A DNA stretch of 64,000 bases from positions 434,001 to 498,000 of the forward strand of contig DASRFA010000060.1 of assembly GCA_035651755.1 (NCBI GenBank). The letters run 5' to 3'. How positions within the stretch are numbered: the stretch's first letter is position 1; every line of letters starts with the position of its first letter. This DNA is from DASRFA01 sp035651755. GTDB lineage: Bacteria > Desulfobacterota > Binatia > UBA12015. Shown one piece after another: positions 8,628 through 17,670 of this stretch. The notes beneath the pieces are model-generated. The model was given only the letters and a program-made list of their open reading frames with translations, was not told the DNA's origin and ran no database searches. The position numbers were made by a program, and so were the translations under genes.

Positions 8628-9320
8628 TCAGGCGAGGTCGGTCAGCAGCACGCCGCGCGCCATCCGCGGCACGATCTTCGACGGGCAGTCGCGCAGGTCG
8701 ACGGCGGGATCGCGGAACTTCGCGAGCGCGTCGGCCTTGCCGGCGCCGTAGAAGACGATCGCGCCGAGCTCCGCGCGCTCGAGCAGGCGGCGCGACGCGC
8801 TCACGCGGCGCGGCGGCGGCTTCGGCGATCCCTCGACGAGGACGAAGTGCTCGCTCGGGTCGTCGAGCGCGGGATGGCGCGGAAAGAGCGACGCGCAGTG
8901 CCCGTCCTCGCCCGCGCTCAGCACGACGACGTCGAGGCGCCCGCCCGCGCGATCGAGCTCCGCGCCGTACGCGGCGACGCCGGCGTCGGGTCGCGAGTCG
9001 TCGACGACGAACGGGTGCGCGTTGCCCTCGGGAAGCCGGCCGCTCGCGATCAGCGCGTCCAGCAGGTCCTCGCGGACGAGCTTGTAGTTGCTCTCTTCGC
9101 TCGTGATCGGCACGAGCCGCTCGTCGGCGAGAAACACGTGGACCTGTGCCCACGGCGCGTCGCGCGCGGCGAGACGGCGATAGATGCCGCCGACGCTTCG
9201 CCCGCCGACGACCCCGAGCGCGACCGACGGCCGCTTTCGCGCGAGCGCGGAGAGCGCGTCCGCGACGAGGTTCGCGGCCCGCTCGTCGACGTCGTCGCGC
9301 GTCCCGCTGTAGGTGTCCAC
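8628..9320 (-). CDS. pgl: 6-phosphogluconolactonase
   Basis: A 230-residue member of the DevB/Pgl family. It hydrolyses 6-phosphogluconolactone in the oxidative pentose phosphate pathway in the cytoplasm. Family features visible are ALGVVGGRSVGGIYRRLA (sugar phosphate loop), HVFLADERLVPITSEESNY and LSAGEDGHCASLFP. The GTG at 9320 is chosen as start because GGGGAGGA lies six bases upstream. The longer frame to 9368 (GTG) has no such site and adds a low-complexity leader. It follows the ClC gene on the same strand with a 67-bp gap. No zwf or gnd is nearby. Confidence 0.88.
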   Translation of the reverse strand: MDTYSGTRDDVDERAANLVADALSALARKRPSVALGVVGGRSVGGIYRRLAARDAPWAQVHVFLADERLVPITSEESNYKLVREDLLDALIASGRLPEGNAHPFVVDDSRPDAGVAAYGAELDRAGGRLDVVVLSAGEDGHCASLFPRHPALDDPSEHFVLVEGSPKPPPRRVSASRRLLERAELGAIVFYGAGKADALAKFRDPAVDLRDCPSKIVPRMARGVLLTDLA

Positions 9321-9326
9321 GAGCGG

Positions 9327-9334
9327 TCCTCCCC
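9327..9334 (-). promoter_or_regulatory. Strong Shine-Dalgarno site fixing the pgl start
   Basis: GGGGAGGA on the minus strand, six bases before the GTG at 9320. It favours the 230-residue form of Pgl over the longer frame. Confidence 0.6.
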
Positions 9335-9387
9335 GGCCAGAGGAGCACGCGGCGCGCGGCATTGCCACCGCGCGCGCTTCGCGCGGG

Positions 9388-11190
9388 TCAGGCGCCGGCG
9401 ACGGGCTCCGCGCGCCGACGACCGGCGAGCCGCGGGTGGAGGCGGGGCGTGAGCAGCCGCTCGCGACGCTGCTCGAGCTCGAGCCAGCGGCCGCGCGCTT
9501 TCAGGAGGTCGCTGCGCGACACGACGCCGACCACCGAATCGGGCTTGCCGCGCTCGACGACGGGCAGGCGCCCGACGGCCGCGTTCGCCATCCGCTCGGC
9601 GGCCGCCCGGCAGCTCTCGTCGGGAAACGCGACGATCGGCTCGCGCTGGAGCAGGTCTCCGACGACCGCGGAGTCGAGCGCCTCCGTCGACGCCCGGTCG
9701 ATCAGGCTCGATCGCGTGACGACGCCGAGGAGGCAACCGCTCCCGTCCACGACCGGATAGCCCTGGTGGCGCCGCCGCGCCGGGTCCCGGCCGAAGAAGC
9801 GCGCCTCGAGCTCGCGCGCCGGGAGCTCGGCCGGCACGGTCTCGACCGATCGGGTCATGACGTCGCCGACGGTGAGGGCCTCGAGCGGGTCCGTCGAGTA
9901 CTCGCGCGTGAGCACGACCCCGCGGCGCGCGACCTTCTCGGTCAGGATCGAGCGCTTCATGACGAGCACGGTGAAGGCATGGCCGGTCGCGCACGCGATC
10001 AGCGTCGGAAGAAGAGCTCCGACGTCGTGCGTGAGCTCGAGCGAGAACACGACCGCCGTGAGCGGCGATCGCATGGTCGCGCCCATGATCGCGGCGAGGC
10101 TGACGAGCGGCCAGAGCGGCGCGCCCGACGCGGGCAGCATCGGCGACTCCAGGCAGCCGAGCGCCGCACCGACCATGAGCAGCGGCGCGAGCACGCCGCC
10201 CGACGTCCCCGAGCCGAGCGCGATCGCCCAGATGAGCGCCTTCGCGATCAGCAGCGACGCGAGCCCGGTCGCGCTCCCGTCGCCCGCAATGAGCTTTCCG
10301 ATCTCGTCGTAGCCGACGCCGAGCGCGCGCGGCTCGAGGAGGCCGCCGATGCCGACGACCGCGCCGCCGATCGCCGGCCACCACATCCAATGCATGGGGA
10401 GGAGCTGGAACGCGTCCTCCGCCGCGTACACGGCCCAGGTGAGGAGGCTCGACACGCCGCCCGCGACGAGCCCGACGGGGACGCACGCGGCGAGAGCGGC
10501 GAGGTCCATCGCGCCGCGCTCGGGGAGCGGGAACAGGGCGCCGCTTCCGAGCAGATAGGGTCGCAGCGCGGCCGCGACGGCGCTCGCGATCGCGGCCGGC
10601 ACGAAGCTCCTCGGCTTCCACTCGAACAGGAGGAGCTCGACGGCCAGAAGGACGGCCGCGACCGGCGTCCCGAACGTCGCCGACATTCCCGCCGCGGCGC
10701 CCGCGACCAGAAGCGTCTTTCGCTCCGCCGCCGTGACGTGCAGCGCCTGCGCGACGATGGAGCCGATCGCTCCGCCGGTCATGATGATCGGACCCTCGGC
10801 CCCGAACGGGCCGCCCGATCCGATGGAGATCGCGGACGACAGCGGCTTCAGCACCGCGACCTTCGGCTCCATCCGGCTCCGGCCGATCAGGATCGCCTCC
10901 ATCGCCTCGGGGATGCCGTGCCCGCGAATGCGGTCGGAGCCGTAGCGCGCCATGAGGCCGACCACGAGCCCGCCTGCGATGGGCGCGAGCACCGCCGCGA
11001 GGCCGAGCGCGTTGTCGGCCGGCGATACGTTTGCGACGGAGAGGCGCTGGTAGAAGAAGAGGTTCGTGAAGAAGCAGACCAGCCGGAAGAGGACGAGCGC
11101 GGCGACGGCGCCCGCTGCGCCCACCGCCGCCGCGACCGTCGCGGTCAAGACCAGCCGGCGGTCCGCGGTGAAATCGCCCAGGGCGCTCAC
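9388..11190 (-). CDS. ClC-type chloride channel/transporter with CBS domains
   Basis: A 600-residue membrane protein. Residues 1 to about 430 form the ClC core, with GHGIPEAMEAI, the selectivity segment GSGGPFGAEGP (containing the gating Glu) and GSGTSGGVLAP. The last 150 residues hold two CBS domains (VGDVMTRSVETVPAE and VGDLLQREPIVAFPD). Bacterial ClC proteins either exchange Cl- for H+ or act as channels or fluoride exporters; CBS domains sense adenine nucleotides or ionic strength. The GTG start at 11190 is preceded by GAGGGG. It is divergent from a MarR-type regulator, and their 5' ends overlap if the MarR GTG at 11168 is used. Confidence 0.92.
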   Translation of the reverse strand: MSALGDFTADRRLVLTATVAAAVGAAGAVAALVLFRLVCFFTNLFFYQRLSVANVSPADNALGLAAVLAPIAGGLVVGLMARYGSDRIRGHGIPEAMEAILIGRSRMEPKVAVLKPLSSAISIGSGGPFGAEGPIIMTGGAIGSIVAQALHVTAAERKTLLVAGAAAGMSATFGTPVAAVLLAVELLLFEWKPRSFVPAAIASAVAAALRPYLLGSGALFPLPERGAMDLAALAACVPVGLVAGGVSSLLTWAVYAAEDAFQLLPMHWMWWPAIGGAVVGIGGLLEPRALGVGYDEIGKLIAGDGSATGLASLLIAKALIWAIALGSGTSGGVLAPLLMVGAALGCLESPMLPASGAPLWPLVSLAAIMGATMRSPLTAVVFSLELTHDVGALLPTLIACATGHAFTVLVMKRSILTEKVARRGVVLTREYSTDPLEALTVGDVMTRSVETVPAELPARELEARFFGRDPARRRHQGYPVVDGSGCLLGVVTRSSLIDRASTEALDSAVVGDLLQREPIVAFPDESCRAAAERMANAAVGRLPVVERGKPDSVVGVVSRSDLLKARGRWLELEQRRERLLTPRLHPRLAGRRRAEPVAGA

Positions 11191-11746
11191 CGCGCCCCCT
11201 CACACCCGAGCGCGCGGGCGCCGCCGCAAAGAAAATATATCACAACGCGATACTATAGCGATCGTCCCCGTCGTCTCAACCGACCCCGCGGGACGAGCGC
11301 GGGGGAGGACGCGCCGGCGCGGCGGGCGCGCGAGGACCGCCTCGGCGCACGCGCGCGGCTTCACGAAGGCGGAATACGAAGCGCTCGCCGCCTTTCGCGC
11401 GCGCCTCCGGCGGTTCCTCCGCTTCAGCGAGGAAGGCGCGCGCGCCGCCGGCTTGACGGCGCAGCAGCACCAGCTCCTCCTCGCCATCATGGGCATGCCG
11501 GGCCGCGACTGGACGACGGTGGCCGAGCTCGCGGACGCGCTCCAGATCCGCCACCATGCGGCCGTCGGCCTGGTCGATCGGTGCGTCCGCGCCCGGCTGG
11601 TCGCGCGCTCGCGCAATCCGGAGGACCGCCGCCAGGTGCAGGTCGCGCTCACGCGCCGCGGCGCCGCGATCCTGGCGCGATTGTCAGACCGGAACCGGCG
11701 CGAGCTCTCCGCGCTCCGGCACGCGCTCGCGCTGCCCTTCGTCTAG
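11168..11746 (+). CDS. MarR-family transcriptional regulator (start uncertain)
   Basis: A winged-helix MarR regulator. The conserved region spans TKAEYEALAAFRARL to the end, with LTAQQHQLLLAIMG (helix 2), TVAELADALQIRHHAAVGLVDR (recognition helices) and the wing DRRQVQVALTRRG. The problem is the start. The frame has no ATG, GTG or TTG between GTG 11168 and the first conserved helix, and the 60 residues in between are Arg-rich low complexity. GTG 11168 (192 residues) would overlap the divergent ClC start by 23 bp. A rare start (ATA or ATC near 11255) or a sequence error are alternatives. The AT-rich stretch 11225-11262 would make more sense as a promoter/operator. Confidence 0.7.
   Translation: MKSPRALTAPPHTRARGRRRKENISQRDTIAIVPVVSTDPAGRARGRTRRRGGRARTASAHARGFTKAEYEALAAFRARLRRFLRFSEEGARAAGLTAQQHQLLLAIMGMPGRDWTTVAELADALQIRHHAAVGLVDRCVRARLVARSRNPEDRRQVQVALTRRGAAILARLSDRNRRELSALRHALALPFV
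11246..11260. promoter_or_regulatory. Imperfect palindrome, candidate MarR operator
   Basis: CGCGATACTATAGCG matches its own reverse complement at 12 of 15 positions. It sits in the only AT-rich patch between the ClC and MarR genes. MarR proteins commonly bind such palindromes between themselves and a divergent target, so this would place ClC expression under the regulator (inference). Confidence 0.4.
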
Positions 11747-11762
11747 CTGGTTCAACGCGGTC

Positions 11763-13016
11763 TCAAGAGCCGCCGTCGGCGAGGTCCAGCTCCAGCACGG
11801 TCGCGAGCGGGTCGAGCAGGCGTTCGGGGACCTGGATCGTCACCTCGCCCATCGGGTCGGAGTTGAAGAGCTGATCGAGGATCGAGCAGCGCGTCGTGAA
11901 CGCGAGCGCCTCGCCCGTCCGGAGCTCGCGCACGCCGGCGACGCGCTTGATCGGGAGGCCGCGCACGGTGACGTCCTCGTACGGGCGCATCAGGAGGTGC
12001 ACGTACACGCGGTTTCCGCGCCGCGTGGACGGTCCGTAGAACTGCCAGGGCTCGAGGCCGGCCGCCGTGTCGACGATGCTCGCGCCGTACGCGTCCATCC
12101 AGCGCGCGATGACGTCCAGGCGCTCGATCTGCTCGGCGGGGAGCGAGCCGTCGCCGGTCGGCGACACGTTGAGGAGCAGGTTGCCGCCGCGCCCGGCCAC
12201 CTCGCAGAGCGCGTGCACGAGCGCGCGCGCCGACTTGTAGTCGCGATCGCCGGGATTCCATGCCCAGCTCTCGTTCATCGTCAAGCACGTTTCCCAGGCC
12301 CGGAGCGGCGGCTGCGGCGGCACGAACTGCTCGGGCGTGTCGAAGTCGCCGACGCCGGGCAGACGATCGTTGATCAGGATGCCGGGCTGGAGGGCCCGGA
12401 TCATGTCCTCCAGCTCGCGCGAGCGCCACTCCGCGGCGCTCCGCTCCCAGCCGCCGTCGAACCACAGGAGGTCGATCGGCCCGTAGCCCGTCAAGAGCTC
12501 GCGGAGCTGCGCGAACAGGAAGTCCTGGAAGCGCGCCCACTGCTCGGGCGACGGCTTCGACTGGCGCCCGAAGCGGTACGGCCGGTGCTCGTCACGGAAC
12601 GCGGGGTAGTCGGGATGGTGCCAGTCGCACAGCGAGAAGTAGAAGCCCACCTTGAGGCCGAGGTCGCGCGCGGCGTCGACGTACTCGCGCACGAGGTCGC
12701 CGCCGTACGCCGAGCGCGCGACCGAGAAGTCGGAGCAGCGCGCGTCGTACATCGCGTAGCCGTCGTGGTGTTTGGTCGTGAAGACGGCGTACTGCATGCC
12801 CGCGCGGCGCGCGCGCTCGAGCCAGCGCCGCGGGCTGCCGGGCGCCGGCGAAAAGCCGCGCGCGGTCTCGTGGTAGCGCTCGACCGGGACGTCCTGGCAG
12901 TGCGGCAGGTTCGGCGTGCCGCCGACGAGCGGCCAGGAGATCTCGAGGCCGCGCTGGCTCACGTGCCCCCAGTGGATGAACATCCCGAACCGCGCTCGCT
13001 CGAACCAGCTCGCCAT
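11763..13016 (-). CDS. Alpha-L-fucosidase-like glycoside hydrolase, GH29
   Basis: A 417-residue glycoside hydrolase. GH29 enzymes release alpha-L-fucose with retention. Family features are FGMFIHWGHVS near the start, VFTTKHHDGYAMYD at about residue 80, VGFYFSLCDWHHPDYP, and LLWFDGGW at about 200, which carries the nucleophile Asp. GGNLLLNVSPTGDG closes the barrel. No signal peptide is visible, so the enzyme looks cytoplasmic. The ATG at 13016 lies eight bases after GGAGG, whereas the upstream ATG at 13040 has no ribosome site. No fucose transporter or catabolic gene is adjacent. Confidence 0.9.
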   Translation of the reverse strand: MASWFERARFGMFIHWGHVSQRGLEISWPLVGGTPNLPHCQDVPVERYHETARGFSPAPGSPRRWLERARRAGMQYAVFTTKHHDGYAMYDARCSDFSVARSAYGGDLVREYVDAARDLGLKVGFYFSLCDWHHPDYPAFRDEHRPYRFGRQSKPSPEQWARFQDFLFAQLRELLTGYGPIDLLWFDGGWERSAAEWRSRELEDMIRALQPGILINDRLPGVGDFDTPEQFVPPQPPLRAWETCLTMNESWAWNPGDRDYKSARALVHALCEVAGRGGNLLLNVSPTGDGSLPAEQIERLDVIARWMDAYGASIVDTAAGLEPWQFYGPSTRRGNRVYVHLLMRPYEDVTVRGLPIKRVAGVRELRTGEALAFTTRCSILDQLFNSDPMGEVTIQVPERLLDPLATVLELDLADGGS

Positions 13017-13024
13017 GGCGGAGA

Positions 13025-13029
13025 CCTCC
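13025..13029 (-). promoter_or_regulatory. Shine-Dalgarno site fixing the GH29 start
   Basis: GGAGG on the minus strand, eight bases before ATG 13016. It lies inside the longer frame that begins at 13040, which argues against that longer start. Confidence 0.5.
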
Positions 13030-13135
13030 GCGCGCGTCATGCCACGGCGGCGGGGCGCCGCGCGAGCCGCACGCGCGATCAGCGTGGAAACGGGGCGATT
13101 GACTCGCGACCGCGCCTCGCGGACCGTCTGCGGCG

Positions 13136-14059
13136 ATGAGCGCGAAGCTCGAGCACGCGGCGTCAGAGGAGCGCCTGAACGGGGCGCGCGACGTCGCGGC
13201 GTCCCTGCTCGCGACGCCGCTCGTCCCGCTCTTCCTCTCGGCGGTCCTCTTCGGCGTGATGGCAGTCGGCGTCCGCGTCGCCGCGCGCGACATGGGCGCG
13301 CTGCAGGTCGCGTTCTTCCGCTTCGCGGGATCGTTCCTCGTGCTGCTCGTCACCGGCCGCGGCCGCGGCCTCCGTCCCCGGCCCGGGAACCTGCCGCGCG
13401 TCCTTCTGCGCGGGCTGATCGGCGGCTGCGCGATCTCGCTCTACTTCGTCGGCATCGCGGGCGCGGGCGCCGGGCTCGCGTCCCTCCTCCAGAGCACGTA
13501 CCCGGTGTTCGCAGCGCTGCTCGCGAGCGCGCTCCTCGGCGAGCGCTTCACCGCCCGGCTCGCGACGGCGATCGCGCTCAACTTCGCGGGTGCGCTGCTC
13601 GTGCTCGGGTTCGAGCTCCGGCTCGGTCCGTCGGCGACCCTCGGGATGCTGGCGGCGCTCGGCGCCGCCGTGCTCTCCGGCGGAGCCATCGTGACGGCCC
13701 GGCATCTGCGCGGCAGCGAGAACGCGACGCTGATCACGACCTACTTCATGGCGGTCGGCGCCGTCCTGACGTCGCCCTCGCTCGCGGCCGGGCTTCCCGC
13801 CGCCGACGCGCACCTCGTCGCGGCGCTCGCGGTCGTCGTGCTCACGTCGGTCGCGGCGCAGTGGCTCCTCCACCACGCGCTGGGCTTCGTCACCGCGGCG
13901 CAGGCGAGCCTCGTCGCCGCGACCGGCGTGGTCACCGCGGCGACGCTCGAGGCGGAGTGGTTCGGCGAGACGCTGCACCCCGGCACGATCGCTGGCGGTA
14001 CGCTGATGCTCGTGGCGGTTTACCTCGCATCGCGCGCGAAGCCGGCGCCCGTCGCCTAG
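13136..14059 (+). CDS. EamA/DMT-family transporter
   Basis: A 307-residue inner-membrane protein with about ten hydrophobic helices arranged as two EamA repeats. The first is around LFLSAVLFGVMAVGVRVAAR to LGFEL and the second starts near TLGMLAALGAAVLSGGAIV. The drug/metabolite transporter superfamily exports small metabolites or amino acids; the substrate is not predictable. A short N-terminal cytoplasmic leader of about 25 residues precedes helix 1. It is divergent from the GH29 gene with a 119-bp gap. It converges on the LOG gene, whose stop codon it overlaps in the palindrome CTAGCTAG. Confidence 0.87.
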   Translation: MSAKLEHAASEERLNGARDVAASLLATPLVPLFLSAVLFGVMAVGVRVAARDMGALQVAFFRFAGSFLVLLVTGRGRGLRPRPGNLPRVLLRGLIGGCAISLYFVGIAGAGAGLASLLQSTYPVFAALLASALLGERFTARLATAIALNFAGALLVLGFELRLGPSATLGMLAALGAAVLSGGAIVTARHLRGSENATLITTYFMAVGAVLTSPSLAAGLPAADAHLVAALAVVVLTSVAAQWLLHHALGFVTAAQASLVAATGVVTAATLEAEWFGETLHPGTIAGGTLMLVAVYLASRAKPAPVA

Positions 14060-15336
14060 CTAGCGCGACCCGGGCCGCTTCCATTTCCACCCACTGCGTC
14101 GGGCGCGTCGTTGATCGCGTCGATCAGCATGCGGAGGCGGCCGAAGTGCCGGCGCGTGAAGTGGAACACGAGCCGCGGAAGATCCGCGAGCTCGGGCTCG
14201 CCCGATTCCTCGGGCAGCGGTCCCGACCGCAGGATCTCCCCGTCGGCGACGATGTCCTCGAACTCCGCGTTCAGCTTCGCGACCGCCCCGTCGTCGAGCG
14301 GCGAGCTCATGCGGACGATGAGGTGGTCGCCGACGTAGCGCGACGAGTGATAGCGCCGGTAGAAGCGCGTGATCTCGTCGATCGCCCGGTCGAGGTCGTC
14401 GGTGACGATGAAGAGCCGCATGTCGGCCGGAGAGACGAGGCCGGCGGCCAGCAGATGGTCCTCGACATAGCTCCGCCACGTTCGCCAGTACGTGCCCCCG
14501 GGCTCGTCGACGAAGACGATCGGCACCGGGCGCGACTTCCCGGTCTGCACCAGCGTCAGCGACTCGAAGCCCTCGTCGTGCGTGCCGAAGCCGCCCGGGA
14601 AGAGCGCGATCGCGTCGGCCTCCTTCACGAAGACGAGCTTCCGCGTGAAGAAGTATTTGAAGTTCACGAGCTTCGGATCGCGATGGATGAACTCGTTCGG
14701 CTGCTGCTCGAACGGGAGGCGGATGTTGATGCCGAAGCTCCGCGTCCGCCCGGATCCCTCCTGGCAGGCGCGCATGATGCCGGGACCGCCGCCGGTGATG
14801 ACCATGAAGCCGCGATCGGCGAGGCGGCGCGCGAACTCGTGCGCGTGGCGATACGCGGGGTGGCTCTCCGGCGTTCGCGCCGAGCCGAAGATCGAGACCT
14901 TCCGGACGTGGTGGTACGGCGCGAAGACGCGGAAGGCGTAGCGCATCTCCTTGAGCGCCGCGCTCACGAGCCGCATGTCCGCGATGCTCGCGCGGTCGCG
15001 CACCATCTTCTCGGCCGTCTGCGCGATCTCCGCGGCGAGGTCCTCCGGCGCCGGGGCGGCGCGCCGCGGCGCGCGCGCGCGTCGGCCGACTTCCGGGACG
15101 GCGGCGGGCGCGTCGTCGCCGCCCATCCCGATCGGCGCGGGCTCGCCGGTCCTCTGGACGTCGGCCGCCTCGCCCGGCTCGGAGGCGACGATCGCCGCCG
15201 GACGGTCTGCCTCGGGCGGAGCGTCGTCGCCGCGCGCGGGCCCGATCGCCGAGGCGCCGGCGCGCGGCCTACGCCGGCGACGGCGAGCGGTTGCGCGCGC
15301 GGCCGCGCCGGGACGAGAGGTGCTTCCTGTGGTCAC
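14056..15336 (-). CDS. LOG-family nucleotide phosphoribohydrolase with disordered N-terminus
   Basis: A 426-residue protein. Residues 1 to about 100 are Ala/Arg/Pro-rich and probably disordered. The catalytic Rossmann domain follows, with VSIFGSARTPESHPAY, MVITGGGPGIMRACQEG and the LOG signature PGGFGTHDE at about residue 255. LOG proteins cleave nucleoside 5'-monophosphates to base and ribose phosphate (formerly annotated as lysine decarboxylase). The C-terminal 120 residues extend beyond the minimal LOG domain, as in larger bacterial homologues. A shorter start inside the disordered region cannot be excluded. No neighbour points to a specific nucleotide. Confidence 0.87.
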   Translation of the reverse strand: MTTGSTSRPGAAARATARRRRRRPRAGASAIGPARGDDAPPEADRPAAIVASEPGEAADVQRTGEPAPIGMGGDDAPAAVPEVGRRARAPRRAAPAPEDLAAEIAQTAEKMVRDRASIADMRLVSAALKEMRYAFRVFAPYHHVRKVSIFGSARTPESHPAYRHAHEFARRLADRGFMVITGGGPGIMRACQEGSGRTRSFGINIRLPFEQQPNEFIHRDPKLVNFKYFFTRKLVFVKEADAIALFPGGFGTHDEGFESLTLVQTGKSRPVPIVFVDEPGGTYWRTWRSYVEDHLLAAGLVSPADMRLFIVTDDLDRAIDEITRFYRRYHSSRYVGDHLIVRMSSPLDDGAVAKLNAEFEDIVADGEILRSGPLPEESGEPELADLPRLVFHFTRRHFGRLRMLIDAINDAPDAVGGNGSGPGRAS

Positions 15337-15396
15337 GGCCCATTGTCCCCCGCTCGGCGGCGCGAGGCGAGGCCCATGCTCGCCGCTCGCGGCGCC

Positions 15397-16407
15397 TCAG
15401 CGAACCGCGATGACGACCCTCTGCGGCGTCGGCGCCAGCTCCGCGAGCGCGATCCGCGAGAAGCCTACGGCGGAGAACATGCGCTCGTACTCCGAGAACG
15501 TGTAGGCGTCGCCCGCGGCCGTCCCCGCGAGCATCGTGAGGCTGAAGGCGGCCGCTTCCGGCGGCGAGACGCGATCCTCGTTCGGCACGAACTCGACGGC
15601 CGCGACGCGACCGCCCGGCGCGAGCGACGCGTGGACGCGGCGGAGCAGCGATTCGTTCGTCGGCGGGTCGAAGTGGTGGAGGAAGTTCGTGAGCAGCACG
15701 AGCGCGTGATCGCGGCCGAGGTCGACGTCGAAGGCGCTGCCGGGGAGCGCGGACCAGCGCGCCGCGACGTCCGCCCGCTCCGCGTTCTCGCGTGCGACCG
15801 CGAGCACGCTCGCCCAGTCCTGCGCGACGATCCTCGCCTCGGGGTGGTGGCGCGCGATCGTGATCCCGTAGAGCCCGTGACCGGCGGCGACGTCGAGCAC
15901 CGAGCCGCGGATCGGAAGGTCGCCGAGCGCGAGGTTCAGCATCTCCGCCGACATCGCCGCCATCGGCGCCATCGCGCGCGCGAACTCGACCCACATCGGG
16001 TGCTCGGGGGCCATCGTGCCCGCTTCGGACACGGCGGTTCCGCCGCGGCGCACGGCGTCGGTCAGGAGGTCGAACCCCGCCTTCACCGCGGGCGAGGCGA
16101 TGAACGTGATGGCCGACCCGAGGTACGCGGGCGACGAGCGATCGAGGAAAAGCGCTGCCTCGGTCGCGAGGCCGTAGCGATCCCCGGTCTTCGTGAGGAA
16201 GCCGTCGACCGCGAGCCGGTCGCACAGGATGCGGACGCCGCGCTGCGAGGCCGACGTGCGCTCGGCGGCTTCGGCCGCGGTCGCGCCGCGCGCGCCGATC
16301 GCGCTGAAGAGGTCGAGCTCGATCGCCGCCTTGAGCGCCGCGGTCCGCTGGTACGCCGTGAACGCGTCGAAGAGCCGCGCCGGGGAGGGAATCTCGTTCG
16401 TAGCCAT
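15397..16407 (-). CDS. SAM-dependent O-methyltransferase, methyltransferase_2 type
   Basis: A 336-residue protein. An N-terminal winged-helix dimerisation domain (ALKAAIELDLFSAIGARG, TAAEAAERTSASQRGVRIL) is followed by a Rossmann methyltransferase core. The SAM loop is VLDVAAGHGLYGITIAR at about residue 170. LLTNFLHHFDPP and LAPGGRVAAVEFVPNEDRV come later. The family methylates hydroxyls of small aromatic or secondary metabolites, or is recruited in pigment pathways. The acceptor is unknown and no pathway genes are adjacent. It is divergent from the L,D-transpeptidase gene. Confidence 0.85.
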   Translation of the reverse strand: MATNEIPSPARLFDAFTAYQRTAALKAAIELDLFSAIGARGATAAEAAERTSASQRGVRILCDRLAVDGFLTKTGDRYGLATEAALFLDRSSPAYLGSAITFIASPAVKAGFDLLTDAVRRGGTAVSEAGTMAPEHPMWVEFARAMAPMAAMSAEMLNLALGDLPIRGSVLDVAAGHGLYGITIARHHPEARIVAQDWASVLAVARENAERADVAARWSALPGSAFDVDLGRDHALVLLTNFLHHFDPPTNESLLRRVHASLAPGGRVAAVEFVPNEDRVSPPEAAAFSLTMLAGTAAGDAYTFSEYERMFSAVGFSRIALAELAPTPQRVVIAVR

Positions 16408-16532
16408 GTCGAAGGGCCTAGCGCCGGCTCGTCCGCGACGCCAGGTGTCGCGCGCTTTGCGCAGCCGTCGAACGCGGGCACCATGGTGCGGCGGGTGCGG
16501 CGCGATCGGCGCTTCCCCCGTCGAGCGGATCC

Positions 16533-17615
16533 ATGCGGAGATCGTCGGGAATGCCGCGCGCCATTCGCGCGACCGCGGCGCTGCTGCCGTGCCTCGCGGT
16601 CGCCTTCGTGGCGGGCTGCGGCCTCGCCTTCACGCGGCCCGCCGCGAACCGCCCGCCCGAGCCGCCCGCGAGCTGGAGCGAATCGGTCTTCGAGCGGAAG
16701 ACGACCCCGTCCTACGCGATCACCGCGCCGCGCGACGGCTCCTCCGGAGACACGGTCATCGGCGCCGTCGCGACCTATCGCGTGCGCGAGGGCGACACGC
16801 TCTTCGACGTCGCGCGCTACTACGACCTCGGCGAGAACGAGATCGAGGACGCGAACCCCGGCGTCGACCGCTGGATCCCGAAGCCGGGCACCGAGCTCGT
16901 CCTGCCGACGCAGTGGGTCCTGCCGTGCTGCAGCTACGACGGCATCGTCGTGAACATCCCCGAGATGCGGCTCTACCACTTCAGCCGCTCGAAGGGCGCT
17001 GCCGATCGCGTGACCGTTCGCACCTACCCCGTCGGGCTCGGGCGCGACGATCGGCGAACGCCGCGCGGGACGTTCCGCGTGAGCGGCAAGACGGTGAACC
17101 CGACGTGGAACATCCCGGAGTCGATCCGGAAGGAGCACATCCGCGAGCGCGGCGACGCGCGCCGGGCGATCGCGGGCGGCGCGCCCGACAACCCGCTCGG
17201 AAGCCACCGCATCGAGCTCGCGAGCTCGCTCTACTCGATCCACGGGACCGACATTCCGTGGGGTGTCGGGATGCTCGTCAGCCACGGCTGCATCCGCCTC
17301 TACCCCGAGGACATCGCGCGCTGGTTCCCGGACGTGCCCGTCGGCACCCCGGTCCGCTTCGTCTATCAACCCGTCAAGGCGGGAAGCCGCGGCGGCGCGA
17401 CCTACGTCGAGGTCCACAGCGACGTCTACAAGCAGGCCGGCTCGCTCGCGTCCGCGGCGCAGCAGGCGCTCGAACGCCGGAAGCTCGGCGGCGCCGTCGA
17501 TCGGAAGGCGTTGCAGGAGGCGCTCGCCGAGCCGCACGGCGTCCCGGTCCAGGTGTCGGCGCCGGCCGGCCGTCAAGCGCGCGCCGACACGCCGCTGGAT
17601 GCACGCCGGCGTTGA
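16533..17615 (+). CDS. LysM-L,D-transpeptidase (YkuD) lipoprotein
   Basis: A 360-residue envelope protein. A signal sequence ends in the lipobox VAGC at about residue 28, so it is probably lipidated. A LysM domain (ATYRVREGDTLFDVARYYDL, about 80-130) binds peptidoglycan. The YkuD domain (about 140-285) ends in SHGCIRLYPED, which carries the catalytic Cys, with the paired His in SIHGTDIPWG. These enzymes form 3-3 peptidoglycan crosslinks or anchor lipoproteins in the periplasm. The last 60 residues are low complexity. ATG 16533 is used; ATG 16551 is an alternative with the same signal peptide. Confidence 0.93.
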   Translation: MRRSSGMPRAIRATAALLPCLAVAFVAGCGLAFTRPAANRPPEPPASWSESVFERKTTPSYAITAPRDGSSGDTVIGAVATYRVREGDTLFDVARYYDLGENEIEDANPGVDRWIPKPGTELVLPTQWVLPCCSYDGIVVNIPEMRLYHFSRSKGAADRVTVRTYPVGLGRDDRRTPRGTFRVSGKTVNPTWNIPESIRKEHIRERGDARRAIAGGAPDNPLGSHRIELASSLYSIHGTDIPWGVGMLVSHGCIRLYPEDIARWFPDVPVGTPVRFVYQPVKAGSRGGATYVEVHSDVYKQAGSLASAAQQALERRKLGGAVDRKALQEALAEPHGVPVQVSAPAGRQARADTPLDARRR

Positions 17616-17642
17616 GCACCCGCTCCGGCGCGCGACGTTTTC

Positions 17643-17665
17643 GAGTTCGAACTCCGCGCGCGGAG
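17643..17665. terminator. Overlapping perfect palindromes between convergent genes
   Basis: GAGTTCGAACTC (17643-17654) and CTCCGCGCGCGGAG (17652-17665) are both exact palindromes that share three bases. They lie just after the transpeptidase gene and could act as a bidirectional terminator. There is no T-tract, so this is tentative. Confidence 0.35.
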
Positions 17666-17670
17666 CGCGC

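Noticed and set aside
12916..16953. A plus-strand open frame of 1345 codons
   Set aside because: It is antisense to the LOG and methyltransferase genes, whose family motifs are clear; the frame itself has none.
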